Shown here in pieces: positions 8,490 to 16,832 of a stretch of 64,000 nt of DNA. The notes beneath the pieces were generated by a model, which saw nothing but the letters and a program-made list of their open reading frames with translations, was not told the origin of the DNA and did not search any database. Every line of letters begins with the position of its first letter. Positions within the stretch are counted from its first letter, which is position 1. Origin of the DNA: Ascidiimonas meishanensis (GTDB taxonomy: Bacteria > Bacteroidota > Bacteroidia > Flavobacteriales > Flavobacteriaceae); NCBI RefSeq assembly GCF_037782385.1, contig NZ_JBBEXD010000006.1, positions 124,001 to 188,000 on the forward strand, written 5' to 3'. Position numbers and translations under genes: made by a program.

Positions 8490-9050
8490 TAATAAAATTA
8501 TTTAGTTAAAGTTAGCAATACTTTGCAGGCGCTTATTCCTATAGAATTGTTAACCTATTGTGTGTTTTCTTTTTTGTTGGTTTATAAATGCTTTTGCTTT
8601 CATTTGAAAAAACTCATTTTTTTCTTTAAACCATAGTTTACCTTTTATCTATTTAATTATTTATAATTATACCAAATAATAATAAAAGGAGTTTTTATAT
8701 TTTCATAAATTTGGCAATCCCAATCTTTGTGTTTTATCAGGGTAAATTAATTGTTTGTAAAAAAGATATGATCCATTTAACACAAACTCTCATTTTTTTA
8801 AATTGAAAAGTTTTATTAAGCTATACAAAGTTACTTTTAGCGTATGGTCAATAAGTGCTCTATTAAAACTTAGATTAGCTAATTTGCTATTTGAAATATA
8901 AGAATAAAGTATGGGTTCTTAAAAAATTTTAATGAGTTAAAAGTTTTAGCAATTATGGTACTGTTTTTAATCATTGACTTAGCTTTTTAGTTTTAATTTT
9001 ACCAATGTTAATTTTGTCTTTGAAGAAAGATGAAATAAGAGAATTATATT
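8490..9050. other. 561-base intergenic region without a recognised gene
   Basis: This A/T-rich gap separates the divergent topoisomerase IB and DUF2254 genes and must contain both promoters. I read all frames and found only ORFs of fewer than about 20 codons. No RNA gene, clear hairpin or repeat stands out. Confidence 0.6.
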
Positions 9051-10349
9051 TTGAAAATTATTATAAAGCTTTTAAAAAAAGTATACAGACGTATTACTAG
9101 AAGTATTGCATTTTATCCGGTACTTATAAGTTTCCTTTTTTTGATAATAGGATTGTTTGTTTTATATATTGAGCGCACAACTTTTTTAATAGAACTGAAA
9201 CATCAGATACCAGATTTAGTAATTCAGGATAAAGATGCCGCACATTCTTTGCTTTCTGTCTTGATTGGAGGTGTTATTTCCTTAACTGTTTTTAGTTTTA
9301 CTATGGTAATGGTAGTTCTTAACCAAGCTTCGTCTAACTTTTCTCCAAGGCTATTGCCAGGTCTTATTTCTAATAAAAAACATCAAGTTATTTTAGGTGT
9401 TTATACAGGCACCATTATATATTCATTATTTTTACTTACAGTATTGGGTACTTATACTGCTCAAGTTTCTGAGTTAGCAATTTCAATTATTCTAAGTGCT
9501 ATTTCGGGTATGTCTTGTATTGCTTTATTTGTATATTTTATTCATAGTATATCTAGCGATATACAAATTCATAATATTATCCGTCGTATTTTCAACGTTG
9601 CTCAAACAAAAATCGATCAAGAGCTTAAAAAACAAAACAGTTCGGTTGAAGCTCTTGAAGTAGAAAAAGAAAATAAGTTTAGAATACGGACTAATAAAAC
9701 AGGTTATTATAAAAGTTTTGATATAAATTTACTTTCTGCAGAACTTAAAAGTAAACTAAAAGTAATTGAAATTATTCCATATCCAGAATGCTATATCTGG
9801 CAAGGTGACACAATTGCTTTTACAGATGTAGATTTAAGTTATGACGAAAAGGAAGAGTTATTATTTAGTTTTCATATCGCATCAGAAAGGCAAGATGGAG
9901 AAGGATACTTAGAGGAACTCATTAAATTAATGGAAATTGCAGTTAAAGCGTTATCACCAGGGATTAATGATCCGGGAACAGCTAAGAATGCTATCGTTAA
10001 GTTAGGACAACTTACTTCAATACTATTGACTTTAAAACCAAAGATGGCACATACAATTGAAGGAAAACTAAGTGTCATTAGACAAAATGTTACATCTGAT
10101 GTTTTGATAAATACTGTTTTTCAACCCATCAGAAACTATGGTAAAAATGATTTCACGGCTATTACTGAGTTATTAAATTGTTATAGGTACTTGTTGAATA
10201 ACGAAAATATAAGTGCTTCAAATAAGAATTATATAAGATTAGAAGTAAAAGCATTAAAAGAAGATGTTTCAAATAATATTTCTAATCATATTGATAAATA
10301 TTATTTGATGAGTAGTATTGAAGATGTACAATCTATTAAAAATTATTGA
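9051..10349 (+). CDS. DUF2254 integral membrane protein
   Basis: A 432-residue protein with four predicted membrane helices (about 22-41, 67-90, 112-134, 143-167) and a long cytoplasmic C-terminal part. The segment after the second helix, 'NQASSNFSPRLLPGLI' (91-106), is characteristic of DUF2254 membrane proteins, whose function is unknown. In the C-terminal half, 'ALSPGINDPGTAKNAI' is another conserved family block. The start is TTG at 9051: an in-frame stop ends at 9038 and no ATG lies between. The following gene begins 11 bases after its stop, so the two probably form an operon. Confidence 0.88.
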   Translation: MKIIIKLLKKVYRRITRSIAFYPVLISFLFLIIGLFVLYIERTTFLIELKHQIPDLVIQDKDAAHSLLSVLIGGVISLTVFSFTMVMVVLNQASSNFSPRLLPGLISNKKHQVILGVYTGTIIYSLFLLTVLGTYTAQVSELAISIILSAISGMSCIALFVYFIHSISSDIQIHNIIRRIFNVAQTKIDQELKKQNSSVEALEVEKENKFRIRTNKTGYYKSFDINLLSAELKSKLKVIEIIPYPECYIWQGDTIAFTDVDLSYDEKEELLFSFHIASERQDGEGYLEELIKLMEIAVKALSPGINDPGTAKNAIVKLGQLTSILLTLKPKMAHTIEGKLSVIRQNVTSDVLINTVFQPIRNYGKNDFTAITELLNCYRYLLNNENISASNKNYIRLEVKALKEDVSNNISNHIDKYYLMSSIEDVQSIKNY

Positions 10350-10360
10350 TCATTAGAAAA

Positions 10361-10963
10361 ATGAAAGCGATACCAACTTTATTATGTATTCCAGATATTA
10401 GCGGATTCACAGAATTTATGAGTGAAGTAAATTTTGATTTGGGATCTAAGGTGATTCCAGCCTTATTGAATGACATTATATATTCTAACAAAATTGATTT
10501 GAAAGTTTCTGAAATAGAAGGAGACGCAGTTCTTTTTTTTAGAACCGGCGATTTACCAGATTTTGATCTATTAATTCAACAATGTGAATTTTTTTATTTA
10601 CAGTTTTATAAAAAGCTAAAAAACCTTAGGGAAAAGTATAAAAATAAGGAAGGTGCTTATTTGATTCCAGAAATTTTAGGACTTAAAATTATTTTACATT
10701 ACAGTGAAGAAATTGGTTTGGTGCAAATAGACAAACGATTTAAGTTGATGGGTGAAGATGTGATTACTGCGCATAGAATGTTAAAAAATAATATTAATTT
10801 AGAAGAGTATATTCTGATTTCAAAAGAATTAATTGATCAATATGAAGTGAAAGCAAATAAGGCTACAATCAAAGAATTACAATTTTATAAAGGAGTGATG
10901 GAAATACCTCATATTGGTACTCTTGAATATTTTTATAAAGATTTAAGACCTTTATTAACTTGA
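10361..10963 (+). CDS. DUF2652 protein (cyclase-fold-like)
   Basis: A 200-residue protein from the ATG at 10361. A TTG at 10346 overlapping the previous stop is possible, but the family start aligns with MKAIPTLLCIPDISGFTEFM. The 'PDISGFTEF' and 'SEIEGDAVLFFR' blocks are typical of DUF2652, a family distantly related to the class III adenylate cyclase fold. The residues needed for nucleotide cyclisation are not obvious, so no enzymatic activity is assigned. It is tightly linked to the upstream DUF2254 gene, suggesting a membrane-associated signalling role, which is inference. Confidence 0.8.
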   Translation: MKAIPTLLCIPDISGFTEFMSEVNFDLGSKVIPALLNDIIYSNKIDLKVSEIEGDAVLFFRTGDLPDFDLLIQQCEFFYLQFYKKLKNLREKYKNKEGAYLIPEILGLKIILHYSEEIGLVQIDKRFKLMGEDVITAHRMLKNNINLEEYILISKELIDQYEVKANKATIKELQFYKGVMEIPHIGTLEYFYKDLRPLLT

Positions 10964-11042
10964 TTTTTTATTAAGAAGTTAGCGCTTGAAGCATCATTTA
11001 AATTAGAATTATTGGTGACTGAATTAATTAGTTCAAAACAGT

Positions 11043-12065
11043 ATGAAAGAAATTAAAATTACTGCTGAAAGTACGGAGGGAATTGTTCAGGAATTAAAGA
11101 AAAATTTAGGAGGTGAAATAGAAGAAAATTGGGGAGAATATACACTTTCAATTAATAATGCAATAGCAAAGGGTACGGTAAGATATATTACGTTTGATTG
11201 GGGCGTAAGTCTTTTGGAGTATGATATTACTTTTTTTGAAGAAATAATATTAATTATGGATGCTTCAAAATACAATCCAATTCATTTTGCATATTGTCTC
11301 AAAGGCTATTGTGGTCATCGTTTTGGATATCAAGGCAAAACGGATGTAAAAATTTTAGAACAATATCAATCTGTTATTATAACAAGTAAGAAAGGAGGTT
11401 ATAATTATGGTTATTTTCCGAAGGATTTAAAATTAGAAATCAATGTCATACAAATCTCTCGAAATAAATTTCTTAAAAAACGATTGAATAATATTTCTGG
11501 ATTAAATAATAAATTGTACGAGGTTTTTTCAGATAAGGATCATCAAAATACTTTTGCTTTTTATGGTTCTTATGATTTGAAAATGGCAGACAAAATTGCT
11601 GCTTTGCACAAGGTAAAAGAAAAAGGAATCATTAGAATTTTACTTATTCAAGGATTGGTTTACCAAATACTCTCCTCACATATTAAAATGCATGATAAAT
11701 TTCAGAACAACGAAAGAACGGAAACCTCTTTATTAAAAAGAGAGCTTCGAATAATTCGAAGTCTAGCAAATAAAATAATAAAAGAAGTAGCTAATCAGTA
11801 TACACTTAATCAATTATCTGAAATCTCTAATTTATCTCAGGCAAAGTTGCAAGAAGGGTTTAAATTACTTTATGGTAAAACAGTTACAGAATATATAAGA
11901 CATGTTAGATTGGAAGCCGCGAGAGATTATATGAATACGACAGATCTCAACATATCACAAATTGTCTATAGTGTAGGATTTAGCAGTAGAAGCTATTTTT
12001 CTAAAATCTTCAAGGAAAAGTATCAAATTAGCCCTAGCGATTTTAAGAAAAAAGTAATGGTGTAA
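11043..12065 (+). CDS. AraC-family transcriptional regulator (paralog 4)
   Basis: A 340-residue regulator, closest in sequence to the gene at 2169: both begin MKEI[EK]I and share 'SFDWGV' or 'TFDWGV' followed by [QS]L[IL][DE]YD. The sensor half spans residues about 1-240. The C-terminal AraC domain has 'QLSEISNLSQAKLQEGFKLL' for the first HTH and G-F-S-S-R-S-Y-F-S-K-I-F-K-E-K-Y in the second. It is the regulator nearest to the polyketide operon (2.3 kb away), but nothing in the sequence ties it to that operon. A hairpin follows directly after the stop. Confidence 0.85.
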   Translation: MKEIKITAESTEGIVQELKKNLGGEIEENWGEYTLSINNAIAKGTVRYITFDWGVSLLEYDITFFEEIILIMDASKYNPIHFAYCLKGYCGHRFGYQGKTDVKILEQYQSVIITSKKGGYNYGYFPKDLKLEINVIQISRNKFLKKRLNNISGLNNKLYEVFSDKDHQNTFAFYGSYDLKMADKIAALHKVKEKGIIRILLIQGLVYQILSSHIKMHDKFQNNERTETSLLKRELRIIRSLANKIIKEVANQYTLNQLSEISNLSQAKLQEGFKLLYGKTVTEYIRHVRLEAARDYMNTTDLNISQIVYSVGFSSRSYFSKIFKEKYQISPSDFKKKVMV

Positions 12066-12067
12066 AA

Positions 12068-12100
12068 AATCGCTACCATAGTTAATACAAGATAGCGATT
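12068..12100. terminator. Hairpin between convergent genes
   Basis: An 8-bp stem (12068-12075 with 12093-12100) with a 17-base loop, following the AraC gene stop by two bases and facing the end of the leftward small-protein operon. The loop is long and the U tract is delayed, so this is a moderate call. Confidence 0.5.
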
Positions 12101-12119
12101 GATAGTACATTTTTGTTTG

Positions 12120-12320
12120 TTATTTAAACATTCTCTTAATCAAAAAGAAAATACCGTATTTTTTTACAGCCTCTAGTGTTGTTAATATCCAATTATAAGG
12201 ACTTAAACTTTCCTGAAAATGATATTTTAAACTAATCATTTGTTCTTTGGCAATTTGTCTTTCCAAATCTAACTTCTTCAAATCTCTTTCAATTTCTTCA
12301 AAAGAATTATATTTTCTCAT
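12120..12320 (-). CDS. Small conserved protein in the YtxH-holin operon
   Basis: A 66-residue, mostly helical, charged protein (MRKYNSFEEIERDLKKLDLERQIAKE...). The N-terminal 'SFEEIxRDLKxLxLxRQIxKE' amphipathic helix and its position after YtxH and holin-like genes resemble small flavobacterial proteins of the DUF6327 type, though I am not certain of that family name. No membrane helix is convincing; residues about 53-60 are weakly hydrophobic. It begins 7 bases after the stop of the holin-like gene and is the last gene of that operon. Confidence 0.6.
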   Translation of the reverse strand: MRKYNSFEEIERDLKKLDLERQIAKEQMISLKYHFQESLSPYNWILTTLEAVKKYGIFFLIKRMFK

Positions 12321-12327
12321 AATTTCA

Positions 12328-12675
12328 TTAATTGAAAAAGGTTAAAGATAATTTCCGAACAACTTTCGTGTCTATCATTTTACGTTTCCAATAAACAAGT
12401 AGCGCAAAAATTATTAAGATTCCCGCAATTATAAGGCAAGCCAATGCTGTGTTTTCTAGGTAATTTCCTAAAGCAATGGCACCAGCAGTAGCCATAAATA
12501 TGAATGCTAAAAATATAAGCCCACCCACTAATGCTATTTTGCATAGCGCAGAAAATTGAATAGCTAATTGTTGAAATATCTTAAGCTGATAGTAATCACG
12601 AGAAGCTTTTAAATAATCTTCTCCAGTCTTAGTAGCTTTATTAGCGGTTTCGTTAACAGAATCAAAAACAGTCAT
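12328..12675 (-). CDS. Phage-holin-like (DUF1469/holin-X type) membrane protein
   Basis: A 115-residue protein with two strong membrane helices (about 44-69 and 74-94) joined by a short turn, an amphipathic N-terminus and a basic C-terminus. This is the layout of the Phage_holin_3_6/DUF1469 proteins found in many non-phage bacterial stress operons. Despite the family name there is no sign of phage genes here. Its ATG overlaps the stop of the upstream YtxH gene by one base (TAATG arrangement), so the two are translationally coupled. Confidence 0.8.
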   Translation of the reverse strand: MTVFDSVNETANKATKTGEDYLKASRDYYQLKIFQQLAIQFSALCKIALVGGLIFLAFIFMATAGAIALGNYLENTALACLIIAGILIIFALLVYWKRKMIDTKVVRKLSLTFFN

Positions 12676-13004
12676 TATTTTTTCTGTAATTTTTTATTCT
12701 GCAACTTTAACTGTGCTAATTTGTTCTCCAAACTAGTGATCACATCTTCGGTTTTGTAACTAACATCAGAAACAATAGTATCTAAATGAGTATCTAGTGT
12801 TTGTTTCTTATCAGTTACAGTGCTTAGCACTTTTTCTTTAAGATCTATAGCTGAGTCTGTTAAATGGTCTTTTGTATTTGCTGCTTGATCTGCTAACCTT
12901 TGTCTGGTTACAGAACCTCTTTCTGGTGCAAATAAAATTCCTAAAGCAGCACCAATAGCGGTTCCTGCTAAAATTCCTAAAAATGTATTTGAATCGTTAC
13001 TCAT
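12675..13004 (-). CDS. YtxH-domain protein
   Basis: A 109-residue protein beginning MSNDSNTFLGILAGTAIGAALG. The N-terminal Gly/Ala-rich membrane helix followed by 'LFAPERGSVTRQRLADQA' is the YtxH signature (helix, then 'LFAPxxG', then a helical tail). Residues about 35-105 form a charged, probably coiled tail in the cytoplasm. The family is stress-induced, of unknown biochemical role, and sometimes mislabelled as gas vesicle protein. It is the first gene of a three-gene leftward operon. Confidence 0.9.
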   Translation of the reverse strand: MSNDSNTFLGILAGTAIGAALGILFAPERGSVTRQRLADQAANTKDHLTDSAIDLKEKVLSTVTDKKQTLDTHLDTIVSDVSYKTEDVITSLENKLAQLKLQNKKLQKK

Positions 13005-13173
13005 AGTTTATGTTTTTTTGTTTTAACAAAGATGGTCATTCATATCTGATTTCTTTGACTCATTTCATGGAAACATTAGCTTAAAACATTTTATAAAGCT
13101 CTTTTTTTATTGAATAACATCTTGAAAAAAAATGCATACTTTTAAATTTGTATTTTCAAAATACAATAAAATT

Positions 13174-13320
13174 ATGCTAATAAAAGAAGAAGACGAAAAA
13201 ACTAACGATTATATACTGCAGAAGAATAAAAAAACAAAATTAGCAATAGGTATTATTCTAGCTACGCTTATCCTTATTACAATTGGTGTTATTTTCTCTG
13301 GAGTTTTTCTAGAAGCTTAG
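13174..13320 (+). CDS. Small single-pass membrane protein
   Basis: A 48-residue protein from the ATG at 13174. An upstream ATG at 13132 would add 14 residues (MHTFKFVFSKYNKI), but the acidic start MLIKEEDEKTNDYIL is more typical of such proteins. Residues about 23-43 form one membrane helix rich in Ile, Leu and Thr, preceded by a Lys-rich stretch that would place the N-terminus in the cytoplasm. It is divergent from the YtxH operon. Function unknown. Confidence 0.55.
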   Translation: MLIKEEDEKTNDYILQKNKKTKLAIGIILATLILITIGVIFSGVFLEA

Positions 13321-13654
13321 AACCCTATAGTACTTTTGAGCAAGTATTATATTGATAAGCCTTAAATTTTATTTCAAGACATTGCTAATTTTAGATGAAT
13401 AACTTGATGGTTATAAATAGAATGAGATAGCATTGTTAGATTTCAATGGGTCAACATGTTAGACCCATTTTTCGTTTTTAATTTCATACAATAAGCAGTA
13501 CAAAGGGTTTTTAACTATGGAATAACTTCAAGTGTATTTGGATAGGAATATGTTATGGTATCAATAATTTATTTAAATAGTTAATATTGTAATAATAATT
13601 CATAATTCTTAAGCCATTTGTACTAATTTCAAGGTGTAATTAAAAAAAAATTCT
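13321..13654. other. 334-base gap before the peptide precursor gene
   Basis: The left half is the 3' untranslated region of the small membrane protein gene, ending at the terminator at 13445-13479. The right half, about 175 bases of very A/T-rich DNA, should hold the promoter of the peptide precursor gene. I could not identify a confident Bacteroidota -33/-7 pair, and there is no coding potential. Confidence 0.5.
13445..13479 (+). terminator. Intrinsic terminator
   Basis: An 8-bp stem (13445-13452 with 13462-13469) with a GGGTC/GACCC core and a 9-base loop, followed by a T-rich tail to 13479. It insulates the peptide precursor gene from upstream transcription. Confidence 0.75.
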
Positions 13655-13906
13655 ATGAAAAAGAAAAATTTTAACACTCTTAAATTGAACAAGAGTAAGA
13701 TCGCAAATTTGAAAACTTCAAATTCAATTATAGGCGCTAGTGGAACCTGTAACGCAGAATCTAATATTATTTGTCCTGTAGGTGATAGTGATGGATGTAC
13801 CGGCGGAGGCGGTGGTGGAGGAGCATTGACAATTACCTGTAATTGGATGTGCAATCCAACTCAAGATGTGTGCGGCATAACACAGGTTACTTGTGCTTGC
13901 GGTTAA
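13655..13906 (+). CDS. Putative RiPP precursor with lanthipeptide-type leader
   Basis: An 83-residue peptide. The N-terminus MKKKNFNTLKLNKSKIANL follows the Bacteroidota class I lanthipeptide leader pattern (K-K-x-L-x-x-L-x-L-N-K-x-x-I-x-x-L). The leader probably ends near the Gly27-Ala28 or Gly30 region. The putative core holds eight Cys (32, 40, 48, 62, 66, 73, 80, 82), many Thr and Ser, and a run of seven Gly (50-56). In this family Cys and dehydrated Ser/Thr form thioether rings made by LanB- and LanC-type enzymes, but none is encoded in the window, so the modification type is unproven. It is isolated by a terminator on each side and sits 0.5 kb upstream of the polyketide operon. The start is the only ATG giving the leader. 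Confidence 0.75.
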   Translation: MKKKNFNTLKLNKSKIANLKTSNSIIGASGTCNAESNIICPVGDSDGCTGGGGGGGALTITCNWMCNPTQDVCGITQVTCACG

Positions 13907-14098
13907 AATTGATATCATATTGATGAGTCATATTTTTTTAGTGTTGTGATAATTAGCTAATAATAACAAGTCCGATAAAATTTTTATAGATAGCCCTATT
14001 TTATTAAATCAAAAGCAAGGTATAATGCAAAGCGGGGATTTCTAATATGGAAAACATTATTTGAAGATATTTATTAAGTGACAAATAGAAATATTAAT

Positions 14099-14176
14099 TA
14101 CGGTTCAGCCGTAGTTGTATGCTGGGAAAAACCCGAGCTTTAAATTCCTCTTTTTGCGAAAAGAGGAATTTTTTTT
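14099..14176 (+). ncRNA. Possible small structured RNA ending in a terminator
   Basis: Three hairpins lie back to back. They are a 5-bp stem (14099-14103 with 14109-14113), a GGG/CCC-cored stem with an A5 loop and an outer GC/GC clamp (14121-14138), and a 13-bp terminator stem with an eight-T tail. This is far more G+C-rich and folded than the surrounding DNA. It could be a short independent RNA, the structured 3' end of the peptide precursor mRNA, or a leader element. It matches no riboswitch or RNA family that I can recognise. Confidence 0.3.
14142..14176 (+). terminator. Strong intrinsic terminator upstream of the polyketide operon
   Basis: A 13-bp perfect stem (14142-14154 with 14159-14171), a 4-base loop and a run of eight T at 14169-14176. 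The U tract exists only on the plus strand, so it stops rightward transcripts 235 bases before the first polyketide synthase gene. Confidence 0.88.
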
Positions 14177-14410
14177 GCCGTAAAAAATGGACTAGACAAA
14201 AATTAGATTCATATTTTATATAGTCCATAATTCTGAATAGTTTATAACTTAAATTCTTACAATTAAATAGGAAATATGTTATATTTATGCGTAAGGAATG
14301 CACTTTTTGTTTGATTCATAATTTTTTATGTAATCATTTTGTAAATAAAATTTGAATAATAGATAAAATGCTCTGCATTGATATTTTAATTCCGAAACAG
14401 AAAAATTGAT

Positions 14411-16768
14411 ATGGAGCTACCAAAAAAAGCTTATTTATTTCCAGGTCAAGGTTCTCAGAGAGTGGGCATGGGAGAAGAATTATTTGATAAATTTCAAGAA
14501 GAAGTTGCCTTAACAGATAGCATATTAGGATATTCTATTAAACAGTTATGCCTTGAGTCAGATTTTAGAAAACTAGGGCAAACACAATTTACGCAACCAG
14601 CGCTTTACCTGGTAAATAGTTTACATTACCTAAATAGCATACAAAACAAAGGAAGTAAGCCTGATTTTGTAGCTGGGCATAGTTTGGGCGAGTATACAGC
14701 ATTATTTGCGGCAGGCGTTTTTGATTTTGAAACAGGACTTCGTCTCGTAAAGAAAAGAGGAGAGTTAATGGCAAAAATTGATAATGGTGCGATGGCTGCC
14801 ATTGTTGGAACGCCAATTACTGAAGTAAATGAATTTCTGAAGAATAATGATTTAGAAGATATTGATATTGCTAATATTAATTCTTTGACACAAATAGTGA
14901 TCTCCGGTCTTAAAGATCGTCTAGCATTAGCCAATGAAATTTTCTTAAAAACATTTAATGATCCTAAGAAATCTTTTATACCATTAAATACAAGTGGAGC
15001 GTTTCATTCTCGTTATATGCAAGAAGTGCAAGAGGAATTTATTGAATATGTTGGTCAGTTTACATTTAACGAGCCTACAATTCCTATACTTTGTAATGCG
15101 GAGGCTTCATTTTTTCAAAAAAATGAAGTTGCTAATCTGCTAGCAAAGCAACTTGTCCAATCTGTGAAATGGGTAGAAATAATTCAACTTTTTAAAGCTA
15201 TGGGAGTTGAAGAATTTGAAGAAAAAGGACCTGGTGATACCTTAACAAAGCTTACTGCTTCCATTTTAAAACATCCAATACCAGAAAAAATTAAAGATAA
15301 AGCTATTTCGCTTTTAACACCTAAAGGTTTTGTTGGTAACATAACGTCTCATTTAAATGAAGTTTTAATAGAAAAAAGTCCAAAAAATCAAGAAAATTTT
15401 GGTGCTAAATCAAGAGCGATGTCTTTAGGTAATTCAGATTTTAGAAAGAAGTATCATTTGCGATATGCCTATTTAGTCTCAGGATTACAAGGAGGAATTG
15501 TTTCTCCCCAAATGCTAAAAGAGTTACGTTCAAACAATATTTTGTGTTTTATTGGAACTTCCTTTATTTCTATAGGTGAAATTGAAAATATCATTAAGAC
15601 ATCAAAAGAAAATAAATTTAGTACACCCTATGGGCTCACCATAATGTTTGATCAATTAATCAATTTTAAAGAAAGGGAAATACTTAAACTTGCTACTGAG
15701 TATCATATTCATCATATTGAGGCTATTGGTTACTTACAACCTAGTATTGATTTAGTACGATATAAATTAAGCCAGATTAGTGAAACGGACGAAGGGCTTA
15801 TAGTTTCAAAAAATAAGATATTTGCTAGAGTTTCAAGACCAGAAATAGCCAAATTATATTTAGCCCCACCTTCCTCTGAAATTATAGATCAATTACTCGA
15901 AGAAGGTAGCATAACTCAAAAGCAAGCAAATCAAGCTTCTCGTATCGCTATCGCAGATGAGTTGATCATAGAGAATAATTCTGGTTGGAATTATATAGAG
16001 TATTCTACTGAAGTACTTTTGCCTTTGATAACCCAGTTGCGAGATGAGCTTTATCAAAAGCACCGGTTTGGTTATAAGGCAGGTATTGGTGTAGCGGGGG
16101 ATATAGGAACTTCTTATTCTGCTTCAACTGCTTTTTTGCTGGGGGCAGATTTTATTGTAACAGATACAATTAATTTTTGCTCCAAAGAATCAAATTTAAG
16201 TCCGAATGCTAAACAATTACTTCAAGAAGTAAGTATCCAAGATATAGAATTTGCACCTTCATTCAATCAATTTGAAATAGGGGGTAAAATAAAAACTTTA
16301 AGAAAAGGAGTGTTTTTTCCGGCGCGAGCAAATATTTTATATGACTTATATAAAAATAATCAATCCATTCTAGATATTGATGAAAAAACCAAGGAGAAAT
16401 TAGAAAATAGATATTTTGGAAAATCGCTAGATGAAGTTTGGCATGAAGCACAATCATGTATATGTTTCAATAATACATCTCTTATAAAAAAGGCTGAAAA
16501 TAATCCAAAATATAAAATGGCACTAATTTTTAGATGGTATTCTTGGAAGGGTTGGACCTCAGCAATAAACGGTGACCATGCACACAAAGTAAATTATCAA
16601 ATATTTTGTAGCCCCGCCTTAGGAGCCTTTAACCAGTGGGTAAGTAATACAGAAATGGAAAAATGGGATGAACGGAGCAGTTCATCAATAGCAGAAAAAA
16701 TCATGATAGAGGCGACTGTTTTAATCGATCAAAGATTACAAGAGTTGCATATGGAATTGAATTATTAA
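14411..16768 (+). CDS. Trans-acting acyltransferase fused to PfaD-like enoylreductase domain
   Basis: A 785-residue bidomain protein. Residues about 5-300 are a malonyl-CoA:ACP acyltransferase: G-Q-G-S-Q at 12-16, nucleophile Ser91 in GHSLGEY and His199 in GAFHSRYM. Its role is to load malonyl units onto every module of the AT-less synthases that follow. Residues about 340-770 align with PfaD-type FMN enoylreductases ('KVSRPEIA'-like ARVSRPEIA, 'PALGAFNQW' near the end). The family's SGGHTDN block reads Ser524-Gly-Trp-Asn-Tyr-Ile-Glu530, so the His position is Asn527. The glycine-rich flavin phosphate loop and the VTGSVNQ block are also altered. I infer an active AT and a probably inactive or repurposed ER half. 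It is the first gene of the operon, 64 bases before the first megasynthase. Confidence 0.92.
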   Translation: MELPKKAYLFPGQGSQRVGMGEELFDKFQEEVALTDSILGYSIKQLCLESDFRKLGQTQFTQPALYLVNSLHYLNSIQNKGSKPDFVAGHSLGEYTALFAAGVFDFETGLRLVKKRGELMAKIDNGAMAAIVGTPITEVNEFLKNNDLEDIDIANINSLTQIVISGLKDRLALANEIFLKTFNDPKKSFIPLNTSGAFHSRYMQEVQEEFIEYVGQFTFNEPTIPILCNAEASFFQKNEVANLLAKQLVQSVKWVEIIQLFKAMGVEEFEEKGPGDTLTKLTASILKHPIPEKIKDKAISLLTPKGFVGNITSHLNEVLIEKSPKNQENFGAKSRAMSLGNSDFRKKYHLRYAYLVSGLQGGIVSPQMLKELRSNNILCFIGTSFISIGEIENIIKTSKENKFSTPYGLTIMFDQLINFKEREILKLATEYHIHHIEAIGYLQPSIDLVRYKLSQISETDEGLIVSKNKIFARVSRPEIAKLYLAPPSSEIIDQLLEEGSITQKQANQASRIAIADELIIENNSGWNYIEYSTEVLLPLITQLRDELYQKHRFGYKAGIGVAGDIGTSYSASTAFLLGADFIVTDTINFCSKESNLSPNAKQLLQEVSIQDIEFAPSFNQFEIGGKIKTLRKGVFFPARANILYDLYKNNQSILDIDEKTKEKLENRYFGKSLDEVWHEAQSCICFNNTSLIKKAENNPKYKMALIFRWYSWKGWTSAINGDHAHKVNYQIFCSPALGAFNQWVSNTEMEKWDERSSSSIAEKIMIEATVLIDQRLQELHMELNY

Positions 16769-16832
16769 TAGGTAAAAGACCAGTTTACATAGGTTACATT
16801 TATTTCTTTAATCGCTAGATGAATCATTAGGT

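Larger units (their letters stand above)
13907..14410. other. 504-base gap upstream of the polyketide operon
   Basis: After the peptide gene come about 190 bases of featureless A/T-rich DNA, then three consecutive hairpins (14099-14113, 14121-14138 and the terminator 14142-14176). The remaining 230 bases, also A/T-rich, must contain the promoter of the polyketide operon beginning at 14411. I found no credible protein-coding frame and no operator-like inverted repeat that I could defend. Confidence 0.55.

Noticed and set aside
12328..12675. Prophage remnant
   Set aside because: The holin-like protein belongs to a family common in chromosomal stress operons, and no other phage gene lies nearby.
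13609..13854. Minus-strand ORF with a Pro run
   Set aside because: The proline run is only the complement of the glycine run of the peptide precursor, which has the better start and a recognisable leader.
14099..14176. Known riboswitch
   Set aside because: I compared it by eye with the cores of preQ1, SAM, TPP, cobalamin, ZTP and c-di-GMP riboswitches and saw no convincing match.
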